Notes under the pieces: model-generated
Seen by the model: only the letters and a program-made list of their open reading frames with translations
The model's database searches: none
What the model was told of the DNA's origin: nothing
Shown: piece after piece, positions 1 through 8,292 of the stretch
Layout: each line of letters starts with the position of its first letter
Numbering within the stretch: the stretch's first letter is position 1
Program-made: the position numbers and the translations under genes
Assembly: GCF_002224125.1 (NCBI RefSeq)
Contig: NZ_NCSM01000056.1
Location: 1-64,000 of the forward strand
Direction of reading: 5' to 3'
DNA: 64,000 bases
Origin: Streptomyces sp. NBS 14/10
GTDB lineage: Bacteria > Actinomycetota > Actinomycetes > Streptomycetales > Streptomycetaceae

Positions 1-292
1 TGTTGACCTCGAGCACCATGTAGTTCACCGGCCGCTGAACCGACTTGACCCCGACCGTCAGCTTGTTGATGTCACACGGGCCGATCTCCTGCTCCGAGCC
101 GTCGGAGCCCTTCTTCGCGCCGCCCGCGGCGTTGAAGCGCTGATCGCTGTGCTCGGCCTTGCCCTCGTTCTTGGTGCCGGTGCCCTCGTCGCTGTTGCAG
201 GCGGTGAGGGTGAGAGCGGCAACCGCGGTCAGGCCGATGGCGGCCAGGCGCAGGGTGCGGGCTCGGCGGGTGGCGAAGGCGGTGATCGACAT
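1..292 (-). CDS. Lipoprotein, partial (3' end outside window); possibly DUF4232
   Basis: The gene begins at an ATG at 292 and runs off the left edge, so only about 97 N-terminal residues are visible. They start MSITAFATRRART, followed by a hydrophobic stretch ending in the lipobox LTAC (Cys near residue 27). This predicts an exported lipoprotein anchored to the outer face of the membrane. After the Cys comes a charged, low-complexity linker, then a segment with CDINKLTVGV and NYMVLEVN. That resembles the start of the DUF4232 beta-sandwich domain common in streptomycete lipoproteins, but too little is present to be firm. Function is unknown. Confidence 0.7.
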   Translation of the reverse strand, partial: MSITAFATRRARTLRLAAIGLTAVAALTLTACNSDEGTGTKNEGKAEHSDQRFNAAGGAKKGSDGSEQEIGPCDINKLTVGVKSVQRPVNYMVLEVN

Positions 293-445
293 GGTGGGTT
301 CCCCCCAGATGGACTTGGCCGTTTCCGGTGTGTCTTTCTCGGTACGGCTTAAGCCTCTCGCCCCCCGCTGTCGTTCGACTGCCGTGCCACTACCGCCCGG
401 CTGCCGAGCCGCTAACGTCCCACTAACGCCTCGCGGACCCGCGCG

Positions 446-1258
446 CTACTGCCAGGTCGCGGTGTCGGGGTCGATGCCGTGGGCGCGTGCGCCGGCGTCG
501 ATGATGCGGCGGAACCACGTGGCAAGGCCGGCGCGGATGCCGTCGTAGTGGGCGGCGAATCCCGGATCGGCCTCGTACATGCGGCCGAGACAGACCTGCA
601 TCTGCCTGGTCAGGGGAAAGTACGAAGCAAAGACTTCGCGGTGCCGCTCGACGAGTTGATTCGCTTCCGGGCTACCAGGTGCGACGCCGGCGTCCATCGC
701 GTCCCCGAGCGCGCGGTCGAGGTCGGCAACGGCGTCGGCGATGGTCTGCCATTCCTCCGGGCCGCGGGAGGCTGAGCGTTCGGCGTACTGCCGCCATTGC
801 GTCGTGTCTCCGTAGCGCTGACGGGCTTGGGCGGGCGAGTCCGGGTTCCACTGCGGGCCGAAGATCGCGGCCTGCTGCTCGGCGGTCAGCAGCAGGCCGC
901 GTTCGTGGGCGTCGATCATCCGGTCCAGTCCGGCGCTGAGCTGCTGAAGGCGGTCGATCCGTTCGGCGACCTGGGCGCGCTGCGCGCGCAATGCGCCGGG
1001 CACGTCCGCGGTCGAGGCGTCCAGGATGGCCCCGATCCTGTCCAGGCCGAGACCGAGCTCACGGTAGACGACGATGCGGTGCAGGCGTTCCAGATCACCA
1101 GCGGTGTAGAGCCGGTATCCGGCAGCCGTGCGCAGCGACGGTCGCGCCAGACCGATCTGGTCCCAGTGGTGCAGCGCGCGGACGGTCACGCCCAGCCGCG
1201 TCGCGACCTGGCCGACGGTCAGGCCATCGGCGTCAGTGGTGTGAACGGCGTCAGGCAT
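446..1258 (-). CDS. MerR-family regulator with TipAS-like effector domain
   Basis: A 270-residue transcription factor. An N-terminal winged-helix MerR domain (LTVGQVATRLGVTVRALHHWD, about residues 13-80) is followed by a coiled-coil linker and a C-terminal region with the spacing of TipAS domains (YGDTTQWRQYAER, then LTRQMQVCLGRMYEADPGFAAHYD). TipAS domains bind thiopeptide-like ligands in TipA, and the relatives act as autoregulated drug sensors; the ligand here is unknown. The start chosen is the ATG at 1258, which overlaps the end of the upstream VOC gene by eight bases. A longer reading frame extends into that gene but has no MerR homology. The overlap implies translational coupling, so this is probably a small drug-response pair. 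Confidence 0.88.
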   Translation of the reverse strand: MPDAVHTTDADGLTVGQVATRLGVTVRALHHWDQIGLARPSLRTAAGYRLYTAGDLERLHRIVVYRELGLGLDRIGAILDASTADVPGALRAQRAQVAERIDRLQQLSAGLDRMIDAHERGLLLTAEQQAAIFGPQWNPDSPAQARQRYGDTTQWRQYAERSASRGPEEWQTIADAVADLDRALGDAMDAGVAPGSPEANQLVERHREVFASYFPLTRQMQVCLGRMYEADPGFAAHYDGIRAGLATWFRRIIDAGARAHGIDPDTATWQ

Positions 1259-1769
1259 GCTCCTCACCCGGTGGGGTGATCCCGATGGCTGCAAGGTTCC
1301 GTGCCTCCTGGCTGGCCGGGTCAAAAGGCTTGGCCGCGGTGAAAACGATCCGTGCGTTCTCGGGGGTGATCACCTCCACATCGCGGGTGTTCCAGGGGGT
1401 GTCCCGTGGACCGTCGACCGAGTTCGGGCGCAGCGCACGGCATGCCTCGGCAAGGGAATCGACCTGGCTGAGCACGCCCGAGAAGCTGAAGCTCATCGCT
1501 GGTGGCTGCTCCGGAACGCTCGCCGCCGTGACGAGGAGTACGTCCTGGAACGCCCACCGGCGCAGATGCACAAGCCTGCCGGGGATGCTGAACAGCTCGA
1601 AGAACCCGAGCCCACGGATCCAGAAGTCCACCGACGCCGCCAAATCGCTGGTGGGGATCGTCACGAACGCGGGCATTCCATAAATGCCACGGAACGGCTC
1701 CGGCGGAACCGCGTCCGGGCCGGGAGCGGGCACGGGGCTCATCTCAAACGCGTTGTAGTAGTCGCTCAT
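1251..1769 (-). CDS. VOC-family (glyoxalase/bleomycin-resistance-like) protein
   Basis: A 172-residue protein with one vicinal-oxygen-chelate unit. The recognisable elements are GMPAFVTIPTSDLAASVDFWIRGLGFFELF near the N-terminus, then VHLRRWAFQDVLLV and a C-terminal VEVITPENARIVFTAAKPFD. VOC proteins bind metals or sequester drugs (glyoxalase I, extradiol dioxygenase, bleomycin- and fosfomycin-resistance families). The motifs do not fix a substrate. Start: the ATG at 1769 (MSDYYN) is preferred over one three codons upstream. It overlaps the downstream MerR gene by eight bases, so the two are probably one transcript, and a role in tolerance to a compound sensed by the TipAS-like regulator is a fair inference. 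Confidence 0.82.
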   Translation of the reverse strand: MSDYYNAFEMSPVPAPGPDAVPPEPFRGIYGMPAFVTIPTSDLAASVDFWIRGLGFFELFSIPGRLVHLRRWAFQDVLLVTAASVPEQPPAMSFSFSGVLSQVDSLAEACRALRPNSVDGPRDTPWNTRDVEVITPENARIVFTAAKPFDPASQEARNLAAIGITPPGEEHA

Positions 1770-1847
1770 GCACCCCACCCTCCGGCCTCACGCAACGTGA
1801 GGGTCAAGCCGGATTCGCCCGACCGTCCCCTGCCCGATGAACCGCCC

Positions 1848-2795
1848 TCATCCGCTCAGCCATTGCTCGATCTCAGCGCTGATCTGTGCCTTCAACTCCG
1901 CGGGGGCGAAGCTGCTCTCGACCGAGGCGCGGGCCAGGCTGGCCAGTTCGGCGTCGCTGTACCCGAAGATCTCCCGGGCGCGCTGGTACTCGGCCGCCAG
2001 CGACGTCTCCCCGTCGGTGTTCACGGTGACCGTAAGACCGGCCTCGACCAGGCGCGGCAGCGGGTGCTCCGCCAGTGACGGCACCAGGCCGAGCAGGACG
2101 TTGGAGGAGGGGCAGACCTCCAGCGGCACACGGCGTCTCCGCACCTCGGCCACCAGGTCCGGATCCTCCAGTACGCGGATGCCGTGGCCGATCCGCTCCG
2201 CATGCCCCACCGTCAGGGCCTCCCGGATACTGTCCGGGCCGGCCGTCTCCCCGGCATGGTGGACCAGGTGCAGCCCCGCCTCGCGGGCGGCCTGGAGTAC
2301 GTCGGCGAAGGGCGCCGCCGGGTAGGACTCGTCTCCCGCGAGGCCGATGGCGATCACCTGCGGGTACCGGGCGGCCAGCTTGAGGCTGTGCCACAGCCGC
2401 TCGACGGCGCGGCGGCGCGAGTGGTCCAGGATGACCCGGGTGTGGATGCCGTACCGTTCCGCGCCGACGGCCAGTCCCTCCAGTACGGCTTGCAGCGGCA
2501 TCTCCGGATCGCCGACGCGCTCGCCGTGGGCCGCGGCGGTGAAGGTGACCTCCGCGTAGCGGACGCCCTGGCCCGCCTCGTCCTGGCAGAACTCCTCGGC
2601 GATACGGCGGAAGTGCCGATGGTCGCGCAGCAGCGCGCGCACCGCGGCCCGCTGATCGGCGAACTCCCGGAAACTGGTGAACGGCCGGTCCTGGGCGGGC
2701 GGCTCGCCTCCCAGCTCGCGGATCGTCGCAGGGCGGACGGTGCTTTCGAGGTGGGTGTGCAGATGGGCCTTGGGCAACAGGCGTAGATCTCTCAC
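1848..2795 (-). CDS. Adenosine deaminase-family amidohydrolase
   Basis: 315 residues of the metal-dependent purine deaminase family. Visible motifs in order are KAHLHTHLES (metal-binding His pair), VHHAGE (catalytic Glu), RIGHG (metal and proton-shuttle His) and VCPSSN. The final acidic motif reads NTDGE where classical adenosine deaminases have NTDDP: the first Asp is kept, but the second, which in mammalian ADA contacts the purine ring, is Gly. The first motif has Leu-Glu-Ser in place of the usual Leu-Asp-Gly. It may therefore act on a different purine or nucleoside derivative. It is transcribed divergently from rocD across about 180 bases. Deamination is likely; adenosine as substrate is not assured. 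Confidence 0.85.
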   Translation of the reverse strand: MRDLRLLPKAHLHTHLESTVRPATIRELGGEPPAQDRPFTSFREFADQRAAVRALLRDHRHFRRIAEEFCQDEAGQGVRYAEVTFTAAAHGERVGDPEMPLQAVLEGLAVGAERYGIHTRVILDHSRRRAVERLWHSLKLAARYPQVIAIGLAGDESYPAAPFADVLQAAREAGLHLVHHAGETAGPDSIREALTVGHAERIGHGIRVLEDPDLVAEVRRRRVPLEVCPSSNVLLGLVPSLAEHPLPRLVEAGLTVTVNTDGETSLAAEYQRAREIFGYSDAELASLARASVESSFAPAELKAQISAEIEQWLSG

Positions 2796-2977
2796 GGCAG
2801 GACCCTAAGCAGTCGGGGCCCGCGGCGCCGACATTATTTTCGACGCCGCCGCGGCCGGGCGTCGCCCCGCTCCAGCGGCCCGCTCCCGCAGGTCGACCCC
2901 GCGCCGTAAAGTTTCTTCGCAAACCACCCGGGCGACGATAGAAAAGAGCACAGATCAGCGCCGACACCGAACGGAGC

Positions 2978-4213
<1,236 letters not shown>

Positions 4214-4260
4214 GCGCCCCCGCCTGACCGGCTGACCACCTGACCGCGTGACCGAGCTGA

Positions 4261-4302
4261 CGGAGGGCCGTAGGCCGTTGAGCAGCGCTCGGCGGCCCTC
4301 CG
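4261..4302. terminator. Bidirectional hairpin between rocD and the TetR gene
   Basis: CGGAGGGCCG at 4261-4270 is exactly complementary to CGGCCCTCCG at 4293-4302, giving a 10-bp GC-rich stem between two convergent genes. No U-tract follows, as is usual for streptomycete terminators. Confidence 0.65.
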
Positions 4303-4314
4303 AAGGATCACCTC

Positions 4315-5055
4315 TCAGGGACCCGCAGCTCCCAGCCCGTCGATCATCAGGCCGATCGTGAAGTCGAAGCGGTCGTGGACCGTTCCGGCCGTGAGCTCGG
4401 CGGCGTAGCGCTTGGTCTGCGGGAACGTATCGGGCAGTGCGGCGAATCGGCCCAGCAGTTCATCGCGGCTGACGACCCAGTCGTCGTCGCCGCGGCTGAG
4501 CCGCTTGTTCGCCAGCGAGAGCTCGAGGCTGTAGGCGTTGACGTACAGCGACAGTGAGTCGAGCGCCCAGGCGGCAGCCTGCGGGGCGATGCCCCCGGCG
4601 AGCAGGATGGCGAGCATGCCCTCGCTGACGCGCAGCGTGTCCAGATTGGACGGAGCGGCGGCGAAGGCCGCCTGGGAGATTCCCGGGTAGCGCAGATACT
4701 GGTCGCGCAGCTGGGTGCAGACGCTGATGATCTGCTGCCGCCAGTCGGCGGGGTCCGGTTCGGGCAGGTCGATCTCGGCGCACAGACGGCCGAGGAGCAG
4801 TTCGTCCAGGTCCTCTTTGTTGACCACGTGGGCGTAGAGCGACGACGGTCCCGTCTCCAGCGCGGTGGCCAGGCGCCGCATGGTCAGGGCTTCGTATCCC
4901 TCTTTCTCCACGATGCCGAACGCGGTGCTGATGATGGCGTCGACCGTGATCGGCTTCTTGCGCCCGCCGGACGGTCCACGCCGGGCCGCTGATGCGCTCG
5001 AACCGGTGCCGAGCTGGTGCCGCGCTGCGCGCCGTTCCTGCGGAGTCGGTGACAT
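4315..5055 (-). CDS. TetR-family transcriptional repressor
   Basis: 246 residues. After a disordered basic N-terminus (about 35 residues) comes a TetR helix-turn-helix: ITVDAIISTAFGIVEKEGYEALTMRRLATALETGPSSLYAHVVNKEDL. The all-helical C-terminal ligand domain ends in LMIDGLGAAG and contains the TetR_C-type run of hydrophobic helices. It is divergent from an MFS exporter, and the 95 bases between them hold four copies of an 11-bp palindrome. The standard model is a local repressor that releases the exporter and its own gene when the exported compound binds. Confidence 0.92.
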   Translation of the reverse strand: MSPTPQERRAARHQLGTGSSASAARRGPSGGRKKPITVDAIISTAFGIVEKEGYEALTMRRLATALETGPSSLYAHVVNKEDLDELLLGRLCAEIDLPEPDPADWRQQIISVCTQLRDQYLRYPGISQAAFAAAPSNLDTLRVSEGMLAILLAGGIAPQAAAWALDSLSLYVNAYSLELSLANKRLSRGDDDWVVSRDELLGRFAALPDTFPQTKRYAAELTAGTVHDRFDFTIGLMIDGLGAAGP

Positions 5056-5077
5056 ACGGGCAGTCTAGCGAATCGAC

Positions 5078-5149
5078 GAACAGTGTTCTACATCACTAAG
5101 AACAGTGTTCGCATTGCCTGGAACAGCGTTCCGCTGTAGAACGGTGTTC
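5078..5149. promoter_or_regulatory. Four-copy TetR-type operator array
   Basis: Four near-identical 11-bp inverted repeats of form GAAC-NNN-GTTC occur at 5078-5088 (GAACAGTGTTC), 5100-5110 (same sequence), 5121-5131 (GAACAGCGTTC) and 5139-5149 (GAACGGTGTTC). Start-to-start spacings are 22, 21 and 18 bp, so the first three lie close to two helical turns apart. They fill the space between the divergent TetR and MFS start codons; the last copy directly abuts the proposed GTG start of the MFS gene. They are the obvious binding sites for the adjacent TetR protein. Confidence 0.82.
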
Positions 5150-6595
5150 GTGTCTATTGACCAGCGCATATCTCAAGCGCCCACCCCAAGCCCCCTGCCA
5201 CTGCGCACCGCCTGGCTCGTCCTGGCCGTCGTGGTCCTGGCCGACATCATGGATCTGATCGACTCGAGCATCGCCAACCTCGCCGGCCCGTCCATCCGCG
5301 CCGATCTCGGCGGCGGCGAGGTGACGGTGCAGTGGGTGCTGAGCGCCTACACCGCGGCCTTCGCCCTCGGCCTGGTCACCTCGGGACGGCTCGGGGACCT
5401 GCTCGGGCGCCGACGGCTGTTCCTGCTCGGCATGACCGGCTTCACCCTGGCCTCGCTGGCCTGCGGCCTCGCCCCCGACGCGGTCTTCCTGATCGTCGCC
5501 CGCACGCTGCAGGGCCTGTGCGGGTCGGTCATGATCCCGCAGGGCCTGGCCCTGGTGAAGGTCGTGTTCCCGCCCCAGCATCTGCGCAAGGCGCTGACCC
5601 CGGTCGGCCCGCTGATGGGCCTGACCATGGTGGCCGGACCCATCCTGGCCGGCTGGCTGCTCCACCTGGACCTGTTCGGCAGCCAGTGGCGCTCCATCTT
5701 CCTGATCAACGTCCCGTTCGGCATCGCCGCCGCCGTACTCGGCCGGCGTGTGCTGCCCCGCCACGGCGGCGAGGACCCGGCCGCCCGCCTCGACCTCACC
5801 GGCGTCGGCCTGCTCACCGCGGCCTCGGCGCTGCTCATCATCCCGCTCATCCAGGGACGCGAACTCGGCTGGCCCGCCTGGACGTACGTCATGATGGCCG
5901 CCGCGGTCGTTCTGCTCGCGCTGTTCGTCGTCTCCCAACGGCGCAGCGAGCACCCCGTCATCACCCCGTCGCTGTTCCGCAAGCGCAGCTTCGTCGTCGG
6001 CCTGGTGATCGTGGCCGGGTTCTACGCATCACTCAGCGCGTTCGTCCTCGTCATCAACCTGCTGCTGCAGCAGGGCATGCACTGGACGCCGCTGCGCACC
6101 GGCCTCACGCTGATCCCCTGGGCCCTCGGCACCGCCGTCGCTGTCCTGCTCGCGGGCGCCGTGCTCGCCGAGAAGCTGGGACGCGCAAGCCTGCACCTGG
6201 GGCTGTCCATCGCCGTCGTCGGCCTGCTGGCGCTGTGGTGGTCCATCGCCCACTGGGGCGCCGACATCACCGTCTGGAAGCTGGCGCCCGCCCTGCTGTT
6301 CGCCGGCTTCGGCTCCGGGCTGGTGTTCGTCCCACTCGTCGATTTCATCATCGGCGATGCCACCGCCGAAGAAGTCGGCACCGGCGCGGGCCTGCTCAAC
6401 GCCGTCCAGCAGTTCGCCGGCGCCATCGGCGTCGCCGCCCTCGGCACGGTGTTCTTCGCCCGGGTCGGGCACCCGTCCGGCCATTCCTACTTCGCCGCCG
6501 CGGAACTGGTCTTCGGCATCGCCGCGGGCCTGAACCTCCTGACGCTGCTGCTGGTGGGCCTGCTGCCCAAACACGCCCAGCAGGCGCACGGCTGA
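5150..6595 (+). CDS. MFS drug:H+ antiporter, DHA2 (EmrB/QacA-like) family
   Basis: 481 residues from a GTG at 5150, with about 14 hydrophobic segments. Typical DHA2 motifs are present: ADIMDLIDSSIANLAGPSIRADL in helix 1, WVLSAYTAAFALGLVTSGRLGDLLGRRRLFLLG (motif A, GRLGDLLGRR) after helix 2, and the antiporter motif C region near LTPVGPLMGLTMVAGPILAGWLL. It is predicted to export hydrophobic or cationic drugs through the cytoplasmic membrane using the proton gradient. An upstream GTG at 5105 would place the start inside the operator array. With the 5150 GTG the last operator abuts the start codon, so the message may be leaderless. It is probably repressed by the divergent TetR. Confidence 0.9.
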   Translation: MSIDQRISQAPTPSPLPLRTAWLVLAVVVLADIMDLIDSSIANLAGPSIRADLGGGEVTVQWVLSAYTAAFALGLVTSGRLGDLLGRRRLFLLGMTGFTLASLACGLAPDAVFLIVARTLQGLCGSVMIPQGLALVKVVFPPQHLRKALTPVGPLMGLTMVAGPILAGWLLHLDLFGSQWRSIFLINVPFGIAAAVLGRRVLPRHGGEDPAARLDLTGVGLLTAASALLIIPLIQGRELGWPAWTYVMMAAAVVLLALFVVSQRRSEHPVITPSLFRKRSFVVGLVIVAGFYASLSAFVLVINLLLQQGMHWTPLRTGLTLIPWALGTAVAVLLAGAVLAEKLGRASLHLGLSIAVVGLLALWWSIAHWGADITVWKLAPALLFAGFGSGLVFVPLVDFIIGDATAEEVGTGAGLLNAVQQFAGAIGVAALGTVFFARVGHPSGHSYFAAAELVFGIAAGLNLLTLLLVGLLPKHAQQAHG

Positions 6596-6605
6596 GCCTG
6601 AACCG

Positions 6606-7796
6606 TCAGAGGATCACATGCGGCAGAAAGCGCGCGTATTCGTCGGTGACCAGCCCCGCCGACTCGCGGATGCCGAGCCCCGCCGACTCCCCCTCGACGA
6701 CCCAGGTGCCGAGCACCACCCGGTTGCCGTCGAAGTCGGGCAGCGGCGCCAACTCCTGGTAGCAGCAGGCCTCGTCCCGTACGACGGGCTCCGCGCCCGC
6801 CGGGTGCACCGTGACGCCCGCGCCCTCCCGGCCCAGCAGCGGCTTGGCGACGTACCCGGTGGTGCGGGCCAGCTCGCGGGGGCCGTCGAGATAGGCGGGC
6901 AGCAGGTTGGGGTGGCCGGGGAACAGCTCCCACAGGACGGCCAGCAGCGCCTTGTTGGACAGCAGCATCTTCCAGGCGGGCTCGATCCACAGGGTGGACC
7001 CGGTGCCGCCACCGTTGTCGAGCGTGTCCAGCACATACGGGCCGAACCGGTCGGTCGCCAGCCACTCCCAGGGGTAGAGCTTGAAGCAGGCCCGGATGAA
7101 GCGGAACCGCTTGTCGACGAAGCGGCCGGAGAGACGGTCCCAGCCGATGTCCTCCATCGAGATCGCCTCGGTGCGCAGCCCGGCCTGCTCGGCGGTCTCG
7201 CGCAGATACGCGACCGTCATCAGGTCCTCGCCCAGCTCGTCCCCGGCCGTGTGCGCGAAGTACAGCGGCGCGCCCGGCGGCAGCAGCGCCGCCTGCCGCT
7301 TCCAGGCGTCGACCAGCCGCTCGTGCAGGGAGTTCCACTGGTCGGCGCCGGGGAAGCGGTCCTCCATCCAGAACCACTGGGCGCTGGCCGCCTCCACCAG
7401 TGAGGTGGGCGTATCGGCGTTGTACTCCAGCAGCTTGGCCGGGCCGCCCGGGCCCCCGTCGTAGCGCAGGTCGAACCGCCCGTACACGCTGGGCTGTTCG
7501 GACCGGCGGCGCCAGGACTCGGCGACCAGGCCGGCCAGCCGCGGATCGTCGATGCCCAGGTCGGCGAAGCGGTCCGCCTCGACGATGTGCTCGGCCGCGG
7601 CCAGGCACATCCGGTGCAGCTCCTCGACGACCTCTTCGAGCGCCTCGACCTCGGGGAGGGAGAACTCGTAGTAGGCGCTCTCGTCCCAGTACGGGCGCAG
7701 CGAACCGTCGGGGTAGCGGGTCAGCGGATAGATGACGCCCTGTTCCTCGACGGTGGACTGCCAGTCGGGGCGCGGGGTGAGGGTGTGACGCTTCAT
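6606..7796 (-). CDS. Glutathionylspermidine synthase-like ATP-grasp protein (YgiC/YjfC type)
   Basis: 396 residues, the size of the stand-alone synthetase-like domain (the bifunctional E. coli Gsp enzyme is about twice as long). Diagnostic blocks are RPYWDESAYYEF, RFDLRYDGGPGGPAKLLEYNADTPTSLVE, FVDKRFRFIRACFKLYPWEWL, WIEPAWKMLLSNKALLAVLWELFPGHPNLLPAY and VAKPLLGREGAGV, covering substrate and ATP-grasp nucleotide sites. The family makes amide bonds using ATP. The true substrates of the YgiC/YjfC branch are not known, and streptomycetes make mycothiol instead of glutathione, so glutathionylspermidine is unlikely. It lies 51 bases downstream of a small Gly-tailed lipoprotein, an arrangement that matches ygiB-ygiC in E. 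coli. Confidence 0.85.
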   Translation of the reverse strand: MKRHTLTPRPDWQSTVEEQGVIYPLTRYPDGSLRPYWDESAYYEFSLPEVEALEEVVEELHRMCLAAAEHIVEADRFADLGIDDPRLAGLVAESWRRRSEQPSVYGRFDLRYDGGPGGPAKLLEYNADTPTSLVEAASAQWFWMEDRFPGADQWNSLHERLVDAWKRQAALLPPGAPLYFAHTAGDELGEDLMTVAYLRETAEQAGLRTEAISMEDIGWDRLSGRFVDKRFRFIRACFKLYPWEWLATDRFGPYVLDTLDNGGGTGSTLWIEPAWKMLLSNKALLAVLWELFPGHPNLLPAYLDGPRELARTTGYVAKPLLGREGAGVTVHPAGAEPVVRDEACCYQELAPLPDFDGNRVVLGTWVVEGESAGLGIRESAGLVTDEYARFLPHVIL

Positions 7797-7847
7797 GGTC
7801 TGGCCTTCTGGCCTTCAGGTCTGGCCTTCACGGTCCGGCCCGGCCGG

Positions 7848-8195
7848 TCAGCCACCGCCGCCGCCGGAGCAGCCGAAGCCGCCGCGGTCCGCGGCCTGGC
7901 TCTTGTCGAAGGTGCCGTAGTCGGCCCAGCCGGTGCTGACGTCGGAGTCGTAGTACCAGTCGCCGTCGACGGACTTCTTCTTGCCGCGGCTCTTCTTGCC
8001 CGCGGTGGACGAGGAGGAGGAGCCGCAGTTGCTGGAGTCGACGACACGGTAGCCCTTGATCGCGTCGTAGCTGTTCCGGTCCACACAGCGCTTGTCGGGC
8101 TCGGAGCCGCAGGAGGTGAGCGCGGCGGCGAGCGCGCCCATGCCGCCCAGGATCACCGTGCTAGACCGTAGTTTGCGCCGCCCTGTCCGCTCCAT
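7848..8195 (-). CDS. Small lipoprotein with RGGFG and poly-Gly tail; YgiB (DUF1190)-like
   Basis: 115 residues from the ATG at 8195. A signal peptide (RRKLRSSTVILGGMGALAAALTSC) ends in the lipobox LTSC, with Cys near residue 29. The mature part has CVDRNSYDAIKGYRVVDSSNC, a Ser- and Lys-rich linker, DGDWYYDSDVSTGWADYGTFD, and ends with RGGFGCSGGGGG. The RGGFG motif near the C-terminus and the pairing with the downstream ATP-grasp gene recall E. coli YgiB/YjfM (DUF1190), whose genes sit beside ygiC/yjfC. That link rests on one short motif plus gene order. No function is established. The exposed glycine-rich tail would suit a peptide ligase substrate. Confidence 0.72.
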   Translation of the reverse strand: MERTGRRKLRSSTVILGGMGALAAALTSCGSEPDKRCVDRNSYDAIKGYRVVDSSNCGSSSSSTAGKKSRGKKKSVDGDWYYDSDVSTGWADYGTFDKSQAADRGGFGCSGGGGG

Positions 8196-8292
8196 GGTGT
8201 CTCCCCCGTGGCCTGTCTTTCGACCGGCTTTCGACCGTGTTTTGACTGGCCGCCAGCCTAAAGGGCGCGGTCGCACAAATGAACGGCGGGGC

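Noticed and set aside
6606..7796. Naming the ATP-grasp gene as a true glutathionylspermidine synthase
   Set aside because: Only the synthetase-like domain is present, and streptomycetes are not known to make glutathione; the YgiC-like label is safer.
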